A DNA stretch of 64,000 bases from Acinetobacter sp. ANC 5054 (GCF_002135295.1 NZ_NEGG01000008.1:62001-126000), one strand, 5' to 3'; counted from the stretch's first letter, positions 36,844 through 46,363 are shown. Translations and numbers: made by a program. Notes: generated by a model not told the origin, from the letters alone.

Positions 36844-38061
36844 TTAAGATTTTGTATTTTCAAGATTCTTAATTAAGTTCAAATCAAACTTAATTAAATT
36901 CTGTTCTAAATGCTTAGTTGCACTAACAATATTAGTGATACCAGTAATTGTCATATGCCGCTCCACACCCAGCAATCGTTTAATATTAAAAATTATTTTG
37001 AATATTTTATGCTTTAAGCCATCCTTACCTTTTATAGAATACACCTTATTCAATAACTCTTGCTTAGTAAGCTGTGAATTTCTTTTTTCTAAAAAGGATA
37101 AAACCATTGATTCTAACGAAGGATCAGCGTCCAAAATATTTGCACATAATTTATAGACATCAAATTCTTGTAAAAGGTCTTGACGATTAAACTCTTTAAA
37201 AGCTGCGAAAGCTGAATCTGCCCAAATTGTTTGTACGCAATATATTCTTGGAACATTTTCTTCCCAATTATATGGGGTTTTTCTATCTCTTAAGTGAGGA
37301 GCACTTTCCAAATCTTTAGAATTCGTTTTTTGTTCGCCTTCTTGAATTGAGCTACTCAATGAACAGACACCTGGTATAGTTAATGGATAGTCAACAACGA
37401 CAAATTGATTGATTTTTAAAGATAAAGCGATAGCTGCATAAATATCTGGACTTAAACCCTTTAGATAAGCACCAGTTTCAAGCTTTAATTGCTCAAAGAT
37501 TTCTCTTTTCACCACGCCATGGTACAGTTTTGGAAAATCAAATTCCATGTAGTTAGTGCAACCATTTTGTACCAACTTTTTTAAAGAGGCTTTGGGGTCA
37601 ACTTTTTTTGCAGTACCATCAAAATCCCCGATAATAAGTGAATTACTTACTACTTTAATATGTAAGAATTTTTTTTCACCAGTATTTTCCCAACGATAAT
37701 TTGCTTTCAAATTACCAACAAGGCACTCTATATTATTTGCTTTTGCCCACGCAGCTGCAGTAATAATTTCAGGATTAATACCATCATCATCGCCAATTAA
37801 GCAAATGTATTCACCAGTTGCTAACTCAATGGATGCATTAAAATTATCTATGGATGAAAACGGTGGTGGAGTGTAACGATATATAAGTCGAGTATCACCG
37901 ATAAAAGGTAAAATCATCGTTTCTAAGGACTTATCATCACTATTGTCTTGCACAATAACTTGAATTCTATCATCAGCTAAATTTAATATACTCTCAACCG
38001 CACTTAAACAATATTTTTGTCTATTTTTAGTAGCAATCAATATACTAATTAAAGGTGTCAT
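36844..38061 (-). CDS. Glycosyltransferase family 2 with C-terminal extension
   Basis: A 405-residue protein. Residues 1-110 are a GT-A domain (LISILIATKNRQKYCLSAVESIL, IQVIVQDNSDD, GEYICLIGDDDGINPE with the DDD metal motif). The remaining residues contain conserved-looking YHGVVKREIFEQLKL and a helical C-terminus of unknown role. It probably adds a sugar to the lipid-linked unit. Two bases separate it from the wzx stop upstream. Confidence 0.88.
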   Translation of the reverse strand: MTPLISILIATKNRQKYCLSAVESILNLADDRIQVIVQDNSDDKSLETMILPFIGDTRLIYRYTPPPFSSIDNFNASIELATGEYICLIGDDDGINPEIITAAAWAKANNIECLVGNLKANYRWENTGEKKFLHIKVVSNSLIIGDFDGTAKKVDPKASLKKLVQNGCTNYMEFDFPKLYHGVVKREIFEQLKLETGAYLKGLSPDIYAAIALSLKINQFVVVDYPLTIPGVCSLSSSIQEGEQKTNSKDLESAPHLRDRKTPYNWEENVPRIYCVQTIWADSAFAAFKEFNRQDLLQEFDVYKLCANILDADPSLESMVLSFLEKRNSQLTKQELLNKVYSIKGKDGLKHKIFKIIFNIKRLLGVERHMTITGITNIVSATKHLEQNLIKFDLNLIKNLENTKS

Positions 38062-38063
38062 TT

Positions 38064-39560
38064 TTAAGATTTCCTAAAATTGATTATTTTTGAAAAATCA
38101 ATCAATGGGTTTCCAATATTGCGCTTATTATATATCAATACATTAAAAAATATACTTATCAATCCGATTAACATTGAGCTAACCAAAAACACATATTTAT
38201 TCGAAAATGACGAAAAAATAGTATATAGAGAAAAACCTACAATAAATGTAAGTAATATAGGTACTAATATATCCCACACGATCCACTTAATTTTATGTTC
38301 ATTTAAAAATTTATTTACAATATAAAATCCAACCAATAAAAAAGTACAGACATTAACCAACAACCAAGGAATTGTTGCTCCAATCATCCCATAACTTTTA
38401 ACTGAATAAATAATCAATGGAATAACAACAATCAGTCCTACAACTCCTGTATAAAGATTAATTTTTGTATAACCATTAGCCAAAGCTAAATAAAATGGTG
38501 TAAGTTGTAAACACAAAAAAAAGCTACCTAATACAAGAATTTTTAAAACATTGTTTATACTTTCAGCAATAAATGGTTTGCCAATCCACAACTCTACTAA
38601 TGGTATTGAATATAAAAACAAACAAAGTGAAATTGGTGCTGATATTATGGTAATCAAAAAGGAGTACTTATGAAAATTATTTCCAATTAATTCATTATTA
38701 TTTTGGGATACATACAAAGAAAACAATGGAAACACAGCGGCCATAACGGGTATAACAATCATTGTTGGTACTTGCGACAATGTGCTTGCAATTGAATAAT
38801 ATCCAAACTGTTCCATACTTAGATACTTACTTGTAACCAGTTTATCAATTTGAATATTTATAGCTGATATTAATGCTATACCCATCATCCCTAGTGCATA
38901 TCTACTATTAGATTTTAATAGGTTCAAAGAAAAGATTGGAGAATTACCCGAAAGACATGTCTTCAAGGCATTTCTGAAAAAAAGTATTAAGACAATATTA
39001 CACAAAATCTGCCATATAAAATATACATCTAACTTTGGATAAAAATATATCGGAATTAGAACAAGACCTGACCGAAACAAACTCCAAACAATTTTTACTT
39101 TATTCGTTAATACTTGATGCTGTAGTCCATTCAAACCACCCTCATATAGTGTCGAAAATAATTGTAAAGCAACCCCAATACCTATTAAACGCAAATAATA
39201 TGATACACTCTCAGGGGTATATAATTTAGACTGCAAAAAATTATTCGCAATATAGTTTGAAGCACAAATTACAACTACAGTAATAATTAAACATATATAG
39301 AAATATATTTTTTCAAATGTATAAACCAAGTTGGACTTTTCTGATATTTCTATGTCACGTGCTAATTGCCTTGTTAATGTTGCTGTTAGTCCAGCATCTG
39401 CAAAAGCCAAAAGGCCTAATATAACTGTATAAAAATTAATTATTGCATATGATTCTATACCAAGTAGATCTATATAAAATCTTACAAAAATAAATATTGA
39501 AATAAAGCCCCACAACTTACCAGCATAATTAGCAATGATATTTTGCGTTACTTTTTCCAT
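38064..39560 (-). CDS. wzx: Oligosaccharide-unit flippase Wzx, distal copy
   Basis: A 498-residue membrane protein with 12-14 hydrophobic helices of the polysaccharide-transporter/MVF superfamily. The N-terminus NIIANYAGKLWGFISIFIFVRF and the FADAGLTATLTRQLAR block fit Wzx proteins. It should flip the Und-PP-linked repeat unit across the inner membrane. The ATG at 39560 has GGTAGG nine bases upstream; the earlier TTG is in the ribosome site itself. A second flippase is at 54189-55361. Confidence 0.9.
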   Translation of the reverse strand: MEKVTQNIIANYAGKLWGFISIFIFVRFYIDLLGIESYAIINFYTVILGLLAFADAGLTATLTRQLARDIEISEKSNLVYTFEKIYFYICLIITVVVICASNYIANNFLQSKLYTPESVSYYLRLIGIGVALQLFSTLYEGGLNGLQHQVLTNKVKIVWSLFRSGLVLIPIYFYPKLDVYFIWQILCNIVLILFFRNALKTCLSGNSPIFSLNLLKSNSRYALGMMGIALISAINIQIDKLVTSKYLSMEQFGYYSIASTLSQVPTMIVIPVMAAVFPLFSLYVSQNNNELIGNNFHKYSFLITIISAPISLCLFLYSIPLVELWIGKPFIAESINNVLKILVLGSFFLCLQLTPFYLALANGYTKINLYTGVVGLIVVIPLIIYSVKSYGMIGATIPWLLVNVCTFLLVGFYIVNKFLNEHKIKWIVWDILVPILLTFIVGFSLYTIFSSFSNKYVFLVSSMLIGLISIFFNVLIYNKRNIGNPLIDFSKIINFRKS

Positions 39561-39633
39561 TTTTATAAACCTACCCAATTTAAAATACTGACAAATTAAC
39601 AGTCTAAAATCTTCTATAAATAACTAATAACAA

Positions 39634-40134
39634 TTAAAATATTAAACCATCATAACTAAGTTTTAAATCACGATAGTTTTGAATGTTAAAAAATAAACAA
39701 TGTGTATTTTTTAAATTAATCTCAAATTTTCCATCATTCAACTCTAACCAATCTAAGCTTTTATAATATTTCACTAAAGGTTCCTTACAAAATAACAAAC
39801 CTATACGATCTAAGTCTGAAATTATTTTATTAGCTTCTTTCATTATTTTAAAACCGTATCCTTTTCCTCTTTCTATAGCACAAACGTTACCAACTCCAAA
39901 TCCTTTTATTTGTTTATCATTTAAATATAGATTTATATCTATGAGATTCAGGTAAGCAACACCCAAGTCATTTTCTTTCAAAATTAGATGTAAATCATTA
40001 TTATTTAAATTTTTTTCAATCCATTGTTTCTGTTCATTAATACCAAAGCCCCATTGTTTAGATTTCAAACTAATAACTTCATTTAATTCAGACTCTAATA
40101 TATCTTTATGTGGTATTAGTTTAATTTCAAACAT
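39634..40134 (-). CDS. GNAT family acetyltransferase, probable amino-sugar N-acetyltransferase
   Basis: A 166-residue GNAT. The acetyl-CoA site is GNVCAIERGKGYGFKIMKEA (RGKGYG loop). It is near the dehydratase/aminotransferase genes, so acetylation of a 4-amino group (WecD/PseH-like role) is the natural inference, not shown directly. AGAGG precedes the ATG. It is AT-rich like the rest of the distal module. Confidence 0.8.
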   Translation of the reverse strand: MFEIKLIPHKDILESELNEVISLKSKQWGFGINEQKQWIEKNLNNNDLHLILKENDLGVAYLNLIDINLYLNDKQIKGFGVGNVCAIERGKGYGFKIMKEANKIISDLDRIGLLFCKEPLVKYYKSLDWLELNDGKFEINLKNTHCLFFNIQNYRDLKLSYDGLIF

Positions 40135-40162
40135 TACAACCTCTTTCTATTAACAAATAAAA

Positions 40163-41032
40163 CTATGATATCTTCTTAGGGAGAAACCGCGCTTTGTTAT
40201 TATATAAATATTTATAAACCTGACGCTCTAACAAAGAATTAGTTTTTAAATATGTTTTATCTTCTAAATAGAAAATACTTTCCACTTCACTTATTTCAAT
40301 ATCATTTTTTTTTGAAAACATTACTTTTTCATTAGTTAATACATCTTCTAATATCATATATTTTGAATCAATATTTCGTAGTTTTACACTAGTATTCAAA
40401 ATTACAAAATCTTGCAGCCAACCCATTAGTAATTCAAACTTTTCATCCAAAGTTTTTTTCACATAAAATTTTGCATTTTCCATTAATTTTGCAGGACTTC
40501 CTGCATATGATCGGTCAGGTAAAGTATCCTTTGTAAGAACAGAATTAATTAATGCTACACTTCTCCAACCTAATTTTAGTCCAGATCCAACGACACAACT
40601 CCCAACTAACCATACGTCATCTTCTATTATGGTTGATCTTTTGGAAAAAAGAGTACAGCCTTCAATTTGTTCACCACTTGCAACATGTGTCCATATTTGT
40701 GAATACATTCCAACGCGAACGCCATTGCCAATTGTTAAACCACCAGCACCATCTAAAATAGTATTTTGTCCAAACCAACAATTATGCCCTATATATACAT
40801 GCTGCTCGGCCATAACTAACATATCATTATGCAATACATTCCAATCCCCCATTTTAAAATTACCATGGATGAATATTCGTGTATTATCATTAATAATATT
40901 ATTATCACCAATTTCGGCTTTTAAATTTTTATCATTACCTAAAACTTCAATAACAACATTTTTTCCAATTTTATTATATTGACCTAAAATTACATTTGGA
41001 TGTATTTTTGCAGTAGCATCAATTTGATTCAT
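40163..41032 (-). CDS. Left-handed beta-helix acyltransferase with C-terminal extension
   Basis: A 289-residue protein. Residues about 8-195 are hexapeptide repeats of the LpxA-like fold (IHPNVILGQYNKIGKNVVIE through VLTKDTLPDRSYAGSPAKL), including a WTH loop (SQIWTHVASG) and SYAGSPAKL at the end of the helix as in many sugar O- or N-acetyltransferases. The last ~90 residues form an extra domain (KKTLDEKFELLMGWLQDFVIL onward) that I cannot assign. It overlaps the upstream aminotransferase-like gene by four bases (ATGA), so the two are probably translated together. Confidence 0.82.
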   Translation of the reverse strand: MNQIDATAKIHPNVILGQYNKIGKNVVIEVLGNDKNLKAEIGDNNIINDNTRIFIHGNFKMGDWNVLHNDMLVMAEQHVYIGHNCWFGQNTILDGAGGLTIGNGVRVGMYSQIWTHVASGEQIEGCTLFSKRSTIIEDDVWLVGSCVVGSGLKLGWRSVALINSVLTKDTLPDRSYAGSPAKLMENAKFYVKKTLDEKFELLMGWLQDFVILNTSVKLRNIDSKYMILEDVLTNEKVMFSKKNDIEISEVESIFYLEDKTYLKTNSLLERQVYKYLYNNKARFLPKKIS

Positions 41033-42111
41033 TGACTATTCCCATTACTATGATTAACCCACCATCCACATGGTATTGCTAAAAATTTATTCATAAATTC
41101 ATTAACGCCTTTCAATTCTCTAGAATTATTGAATATGGAATAAATATTATTATTAATATGTACACCAGTAGCATACCAATTTTGGTTTCTAAACTCTTCC
41201 AATGTTTTTGCTTTATTTTCACATAAAACACCATACACCCAATAATTTGGTTGTGTATTATCTACGAGAGTGATTGGTTTAATATTTTTTGCTTTATCCT
41301 GAATTTCATTGTCCCACCACTTAGAATTTTCTTTTTGCTTTTCTAATAACTTGGGTAAATCATTCATTTGCATATAGCCAATATATGAATTAATCTCACT
41401 CATCGTGGCGCCATATCCTTCCAAAGTAATATCACAATCTGGATTTATTTCACCGTTCAATGTTCTAAATTTTTTTCTATCTATACCGTAGTCCCGAACC
41501 AATATCCCCTTCTCATACAGTTTTTGGGAAGAAAAACTAATCGCTGCTCCATCTATAGTATTTGGTAACCTGACTGTTTGAAAAGAAAATACTGTCAAAT
41601 CAGCACCTAAATTACCTGCTTTTTGACCATAATATTGTGAACCAAATGCTTCAATACAATCATCAACCACCCATAATCCATGTTCTTTAGCTAAGCTATT
41701 AACTTCATTAACATTACCTATAAAACCACAAAAATGATTATGAAAAATTGCTTTGGTTCTTAATGTAATTTTGCTTCTAACATCATCCACACAAACACAA
41801 CCAGTTAAAGGATTAACATCAGCCCAAACTACATTAATCCCTTTAATAATAAATGGTTGATTAGATGCCAAACAACTAACTGGAGATGCAATCACTTCAT
41901 CCCCTGGTTTAATGTCCAAAATTGATAATGCCATTAACATTGCTTGATTATATGAACTAATAGTTAAAACATAGGGAGTTCCTATAAACTTAGCTAGTTC
42001 TGTCTCAAAATTTCGCCCATGTTTTCCATAAGCCAATTGACCTGAATACAAGATATTCTCCAATTCTGGAAGAATATCTTGAGGCATATAAGGTTTGAAA
42101 ATTGGAGTCAT
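41029..42111 (-). CDS. DegT/DnrJ/EryC1 fold protein lacking the PLP lysine (pseudo-aminotransferase or altered activity)
   Basis: A 360-residue protein of the nucleotide-sugar aminotransferase fold, paralogous to the gene just upstream. Where the paralogue has FSFQAIKHLTTIDGG, this one has FSFQTVRLPNTIDGA: the Schiff-base lysine is Arg181 (codon AGG, 41569-41571). The phosphate-binding SGT of the paralogue (NSGTAAL) is SYN here (SSYNQAM). The pyridine-ring Asp is kept in VVDDCIEAFG. It also lacks the last helix after the shared IPCGWWV. It therefore cannot be an ordinary transaminase; a regulatory partner of the upstream enzyme or a different PMP-type chemistry (compare ColD, with His at this site) is possible. 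The start overlaps the upstream stop (TAATG). Confidence 0.87.
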   Translation of the reverse strand: MTPIFKPYMPQDILPELENILYSGQLAYGKHGRNFETELAKFIGTPYVLTISSYNQAMLMALSILDIKPGDEVIASPVSCLASNQPFIIKGINVVWADVNPLTGCVCVDDVRSKITLRTKAIFHNHFCGFIGNVNEVNSLAKEHGLWVVDDCIEAFGSQYYGQKAGNLGADLTVFSFQTVRLPNTIDGAAISFSSQKLYEKGILVRDYGIDRKKFRTLNGEINPDCDITLEGYGATMSEINSYIGYMQMNDLPKLLEKQKENSKWWDNEIQDKAKNIKPITLVDNTQPNYWVYGVLCENKAKTLEEFRNQNWYATGVHINNNIYSIFNNSRELKGVNEFMNKFLAIPCGWWVNHSNGNSQ

Positions 42112-43199
42112 TACCAACCTTTTCGAATTAAATTGATCATTTTATCCAAATCTTCTTTGCTAACCCACCAACCACAAGGGATATGTACCATCCGTTCGTA
42201 AAAATTGTCTAGGTTAGTCAGTACTGTTGGATAATCATTAAGATAATCATGCTGATCATTTCGTTTATGTAATTCTGATGCCATAAATCCATTTTCTGCC
42301 ATCATGTTTATGAAATCTGATCTCTTTTCAACTTTAAGTGTATAGAGCCAATATGATGGTTCAGAATTTTCGTAATATTCTACTAATTCAACTCCTTTGA
42401 CATTTTTTAATTTTTCATCGAGGTATTTACCATTTTGAATATATTGCTCGACAACTTTATCGATACCCTCTAATTGGACTAAACCAACACAAGCATTCAC
42501 ATTATTCATGTGATACTTATAACCTTGTTGAGTAATATTATTTTCTAATCTAGTCCTTTTTTTATCCAAGCCAAACCATCTAATTACCTTACCTTTTTCA
42601 TACAAGTCTTCATCTTGAATCTGCAGTGCACCCCCATCAATTGTAGTAAGGTGTTTGATAGCTTGAAAAGAAAAAACCGTGAAAGGAAAATGATTGCCCG
42701 TTCTTTTTCCGTCAAACTTAGCCCCTAAAGCATGAGCTGCATCTTCAATCACAGGAATATTATATTTTTTTGATATTTCTTGTATTCGCTTTACATCAAC
42801 AGGTATACCTGCATAGTCAACAACAATAATTGCTTTTGTTTTTGAGTTGATTACCTTCTCAATTGAATCAGGACATATATTTCCGGTGTTGTAATCTACA
42901 TCAGCCCAACGAACTTTGGCACCAACCATTTTAATTGCAACATTGGTTGGCTCAGCTGTTAAAGCTGTACTAATAACTTCATCACCAGCTTGCACACCAG
43001 CTAAGATCAAAGCAAGATGTAAAGCTGCTGTTCCTGAATTTAAAGATAAGGTATGTCCACTACCTATATATTCCTCAAATTTTCTTTCAAATTTTTCAAC
43101 AATATCTCCTTGAGAAATATAGCCACTATAGAGGACTTCTTCTATACGTGGCATTAATAAATCTTTAGCAGGCAGATTAGTTTTAACTAGCGGAATCAT
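42111..43199 (-). CDS. DegT/DnrJ/EryC1 nucleotide-sugar 4-aminotransferase, PseC-like
   Basis: A 362-residue PLP enzyme. The phosphate-binding motif is LNSGTAALHLAL, the ring Asp is in VIEDAAHALGAKF, and the Schiff-base lysine is K182 in FSFQAIKHLTTIDGG, a context close to PseC-type UDP-4-keto-sugar aminotransferases. It should transfer an amino group from glutamate to the 4-keto sugar made by the adjacent FnlA-like enzyme. It lies one base after that gene's stop and is coupled by TAATG to the lysine-less paralogue, suggesting the two proteins work together. Confidence 0.9.
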   Translation of the reverse strand: MIPLVKTNLPAKDLLMPRIEEVLYSGYISQGDIVEKFERKFEEYIGSGHTLSLNSGTAALHLALILAGVQAGDEVISTALTAEPTNVAIKMVGAKVRWADVDYNTGNICPDSIEKVINSKTKAIIVVDYAGIPVDVKRIQEISKKYNIPVIEDAAHALGAKFDGKRTGNHFPFTVFSFQAIKHLTTIDGGALQIQDEDLYEKGKVIRWFGLDKKRTRLENNITQQGYKYHMNNVNACVGLVQLEGIDKVVEQYIQNGKYLDEKLKNVKGVELVEYYENSEPSYWLYTLKVEKRSDFINMMAENGFMASELHKRNDQHDYLNDYPTVLTNLDNFYERMVHIPCGWWVSKEDLDKMINLIRKGW

Positions 43200-43200
43200 T

Positions 43201-44259
43201 TTATTGTCCTTGATAACTTTTTAATTCATCTTGAACATAATCAAGGGTTAACAATAACTCTTTTAACTCTTGAACATTTAATCGCTTAGTATTATGAGAG
43301 TTATACTCATCACCTAGTTGTTCAGGTGCATTTTCCTGCACATATTTACTATAATTTAGATCCCGAAAATCTGCAGGAATTCTATAAAATTTATCTAAAT
43401 CATGGGCTTTAGCCATTTCTTCTTTTGAACAAAGTGTTTCGTAAACTTTTTCGCCATGGCGCTCACCAATTATTTTTATTTCATTATCTGCATTAAATAA
43501 TTCTTTTAGTGCCTGAGCTAAAACTTCAATTGTTGCCCCAGGAGATTTTTGAACAAGAATGTCCCCAGGGTTTCCTTGGCTAAATGCAAACATAACTAAT
43601 TCAACTGAATCATCTAATGACATCATGAATCGTGTCATGTTTGGATTTGTTATTGTAAGAGGTAAACCCTCTTTAATTTGCTTAATAAATAATGGAATGA
43701 TTGATCCTCTCGAACACATCACATTCCCATAACGCGTTGCTGTGTATACAGCATCTATATTTTTAACCCTTGTATCTCGAGCTTTAGAAACAGCTAATTT
43801 TTCCATTAGAGCTTTTGACATACCCATTGTATTAATCGGATACACAGCTTTATCCGTACTCAAGACTACGACGCGTTGTACATTATTTCTCGCAGCTGCT
43901 TCCAACACATTCTCTGCACCTAAAATATTTGTTTGCACCGCTTGCATTGGGTAAAATTCACAAGAAGGCACTTGCTTTAATGCTGCAGCATGAAAAACAA
44001 AATCAACACCTCGCATGGCTTGATTAATATCATTAAAATTTCTTATATCACCTAAAATAAAGTCAAGCTTTTCATTTTTATACTCAATTCTCATGTCTTC
44101 TTGTTTTTTTTCGTCCCGACTGAAAACTCTAATTTCTTTAAGCTCAGAATTCAAAAATCCTTTGATCATTGCATTACCAAAAGAACCTGTACCACCGGTA
44201 ATTAAAAGTACTTTATCTTTAAATAGATCAGATAACTCTTGAATTTGTTTTGTGTCCAT
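43201..44259 (-). CDS. UDP-GlcNAc 4,6-dehydratase/5-epimerase, FnlA/WbjB/CapE-like
   Basis: A 352-residue extended SDR. The nucleotide site is VLLITGGTGSFGNAMIKGFL. STDKAVYPINTMGMSKALMEK has the M-x3-K arrangement seen in FnlA/CapE in place of Y-x3-K, and the C-terminal YNSHNTKRLNVQELKELLL is diagnostic of FnlA-type proteins. The expected product is UDP-2-acetamido-2,6-dideoxy-L-arabino-hexos-4-ulose. The usual partners FnlB and FnlC for UDP-L-FucNAc are absent; two aminotransferase-fold genes follow instead, so a 4-amino sugar is the likely end product. AGAGGAAAAA precedes the ATG. First gene of the AT-rich module. Confidence 0.9.
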   Translation of the reverse strand: MDTKQIQELSDLFKDKVLLITGGTGSFGNAMIKGFLNSELKEIRVFSRDEKKQEDMRIEYKNEKLDFILGDIRNFNDINQAMRGVDFVFHAAALKQVPSCEFYPMQAVQTNILGAENVLEAAARNNVQRVVVLSTDKAVYPINTMGMSKALMEKLAVSKARDTRVKNIDAVYTATRYGNVMCSRGSIIPLFIKQIKEGLPLTITNPNMTRFMMSLDDSVELVMFAFSQGNPGDILVQKSPGATIEVLAQALKELFNADNEIKIIGERHGEKVYETLCSKEEMAKAHDLDKFYRIPADFRDLNYSKYVQENAPEQLGDEYNSHNTKRLNVQELKELLLTLDYVQDELKSYQGQ

Positions 44260-44439
44260 TTTTTCCTCTATTATTCATAATATAAATCAAATTCAATCCA
44301 ACTTATATTTACAAATCATTTTTGAATTTACATATACTTAAATAAAACCATAAAAAATATCATTATGATTTTCACTAAATTTCATACACTTAATTTTATT
44401 ATATTTCAAATAAAATTAAAATTACCACACTTCATTTAT
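44260..44439. other. AT-rich junction between the two polysaccharide modules
   Basis: No gene is visible in these 180 bases. The composition change between the two modules occurs about here. It may carry a promoter for the distal module but I cannot pick out a convincing one. Confidence 0.4.
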
Positions 44440-46302
44440 TTAACATCCACTAGAGTAGCCAGCGACATATCTTTTCAATATCCCTTGTAAAACTATTTGT
44501 TTACCCTGCTTATTGTCATATTCGCATAATTTTATTAAATCAATATAAACAGATTTAATATCATCAAACTCTGTGTAGCTTTCAAATGACTTTAATATTC
44601 GTTCATGATCCGTTTTTTCCACATTATTAGAATCTATCAGGAGTTCTTCATACATCTTCTCACCAGGACGCAAGCCAGTAAATTGAATTGCAATATCACC
44701 AATGCCTTTATCATCAATATGTTTAAAACCGCTTAATCGAATCATTTGTTTAGCTAAGTCTACTATTTTAACTGGCTCCCCCATATCCAGTAAAAACACA
44801 TCACCGCCATTACCCATCGCACCTGCCTGAATAACAAGCTGTGCTGCCTCAGGAATGGTCATAAAGTATCGTGTGACTTCTGGGTGCGTTACTGTAACAG
44901 GACCCCCTTTGGAAATTTGTTTTTTAAACAAAGGAACAACAGAACCTGATGAACCTAAAACATTGCCAAAACGCACAATACTGATTTGCGTGTGTGGATT
45001 AGTAGAAGCTAAACCTTGGCAATACAACTCTGCCATACGTTTAGACGCGCCCATGATATTGGTTGGGCGTACTGCTTTATCTGTTGAAATTAAAACAAAA
45101 GTTTCTATCTCTTGTGCCACAGCAGCATCTACACTACGCTGTGTACCAATTGATGTATTGTAAATTCCTTCAAATGGATTTACTTCCACAAGTGGCACGT
45201 GTTTATAGGCAGCAGCATGATATACCGTCTGTATTGCGTACTGTTGCAATATACGTTCCAGTTTTGACTGATTGGTGACAGAACCCAACACAGGTACAAC
45301 ATGCACACCTGAAGCTTGTAACTCTCGATCAATCGAATACAAGGCAAATTCAGACATTTCAAACAGCACCAGCATTTTTGGCTGATGCTTCACAATCTGA
45401 CGGCAAAGTTCAGAACCAATCGACCCCCCTGCCCCAGTCACCATCACGACTTTATCTTTAATATTTTTTTCTAAAAGCTCAGGCTTCGGTGGCACAGGAT
45501 CACGGCCAAGCAAGTCAATAATATCGACTTCACGAATATCTGAAACTTGAACTTGACCATCAACCAGTTGTGTAACCCCTGGCAATTCCATAATTTTGAC
45601 ATCTGCTACATCAAAAGACTCAATCAGCTCTTTTTTACGTGTTCGCCCTACAGATGGCATCGCCAACAAAACTTCTTCAATACCGAATTTCCCAAGTTTT
45701 GCTTGCGCTTTTTTGGGTGAATAAATTTTTAAACCACTCAGTGACTGCCCCTGTAAAGAGCGCTTATCGTCAATAAAACACACGGGCAAATAGTCATCTG
45801 AACGGTTTAAAGCAGCGGCAATTTGCTGACCTGCCAGCCCTGCACCATAAATAGCCACACGTTTACGGCTTTGTTTTTTTGCAAAGGTTTTGAGGGTTGC
45901 ATAGCGAATGACAGCACGGCTCCACCACATGTAAGAAAACAGCATAAAGCCATACATCAGTGGAATACTCATCGGAATAAATGCGACATTTAATTTTTTA
46001 ATCGTGTACAACGCCACGATTTGGATAAATGTACCGATTAAAATCCGGAGCAAATAGTCTTCATTAAATGAACGAACAATCGCACGGTAAATACCAAGTA
46101 AGGCAAAAATCAGAATGCCAATCACGCCGACATAAATATACCAAGCATCCAACCCTTGCATAACCTGAACATTGGGACGTGCCAAACGAACAGCATAAGC
46201 CAGCCACATCATCAGTGGTAAAACACAAATATCCATCAGCACCAAAACGATTTGTTTTTGGCGACGCGGTAATGATGCTATAGAACGGATAAAGTCTTTC
46301 AC
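44440..46302 (-). CDS. weeK: Nucleotide-sugar 4,6-dehydratase, membrane type (WeeK/Gdr, PglF/WbpM-like)
   Basis: A 620-residue protein. Four N-terminal hydrophobic helices are followed by a CoA-binding-like Rossmann segment (VAIYGAGLAGQQIAAAL) and a C-terminal dehydratase domain (MVTGAGGSIGSELCRQIV, STDKAVRPTNIMGASKR). It should convert UDP-GlcNAc to the 4-keto-6-deoxy sugar in the QuiNAc4NAc/bacillosamine pathway; WeeJ and WeeI follow the chemistry. The first open codon is TTG at 46323 but GTG at 46302 has GAG at the right distance and starts at the usual N-terminus, so I use it. Equivalent to WeeK of the emulsan cluster. Confidence 0.92.
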   Translation of the reverse strand: MKDFIRSIASLPRRQKQIVLVLMDICVLPLMMWLAYAVRLARPNVQVMQGLDAWYIYVGVIGILIFALLGIYRAIVRSFNEDYLLRILIGTFIQIVALYTIKKLNVAFIPMSIPLMYGFMLFSYMWWSRAVIRYATLKTFAKKQSRKRVAIYGAGLAGQQIAAALNRSDDYLPVCFIDDKRSLQGQSLSGLKIYSPKKAQAKLGKFGIEEVLLAMPSVGRTRKKELIESFDVADVKIMELPGVTQLVDGQVQVSDIREVDIIDLLGRDPVPPKPELLEKNIKDKVVMVTGAGGSIGSELCRQIVKHQPKMLVLFEMSEFALYSIDRELQASGVHVVPVLGSVTNQSKLERILQQYAIQTVYHAAAYKHVPLVEVNPFEGIYNTSIGTQRSVDAAVAQEIETFVLISTDKAVRPTNIMGASKRMAELYCQGLASTNPHTQISIVRFGNVLGSSGSVVPLFKKQISKGGPVTVTHPEVTRYFMTIPEAAQLVIQAGAMGNGGDVFLLDMGEPVKIVDLAKQMIRLSGFKHIDDKGIGDIAIQFTGLRPGEKMYEELLIDSNNVEKTDHERILKSFESYTEFDDIKSVYIDLIKLCEYDNKQGKQIVLQGILKRYVAGYSSGC

Positions 46303-46363
46303 AAGATGCTCAAATGGGGTCAATAAAGCGGATGAGAGCGCATATTATACGCTCTTTTCAGGT

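Noticed and set aside
46324..46363. TATAAT and GAGCG/CGCTC hairpin between weeJ and weeK
   Set aside because: The stem is only five pairs and there is no matching -35 box, so neither a promoter nor a terminator can be claimed.
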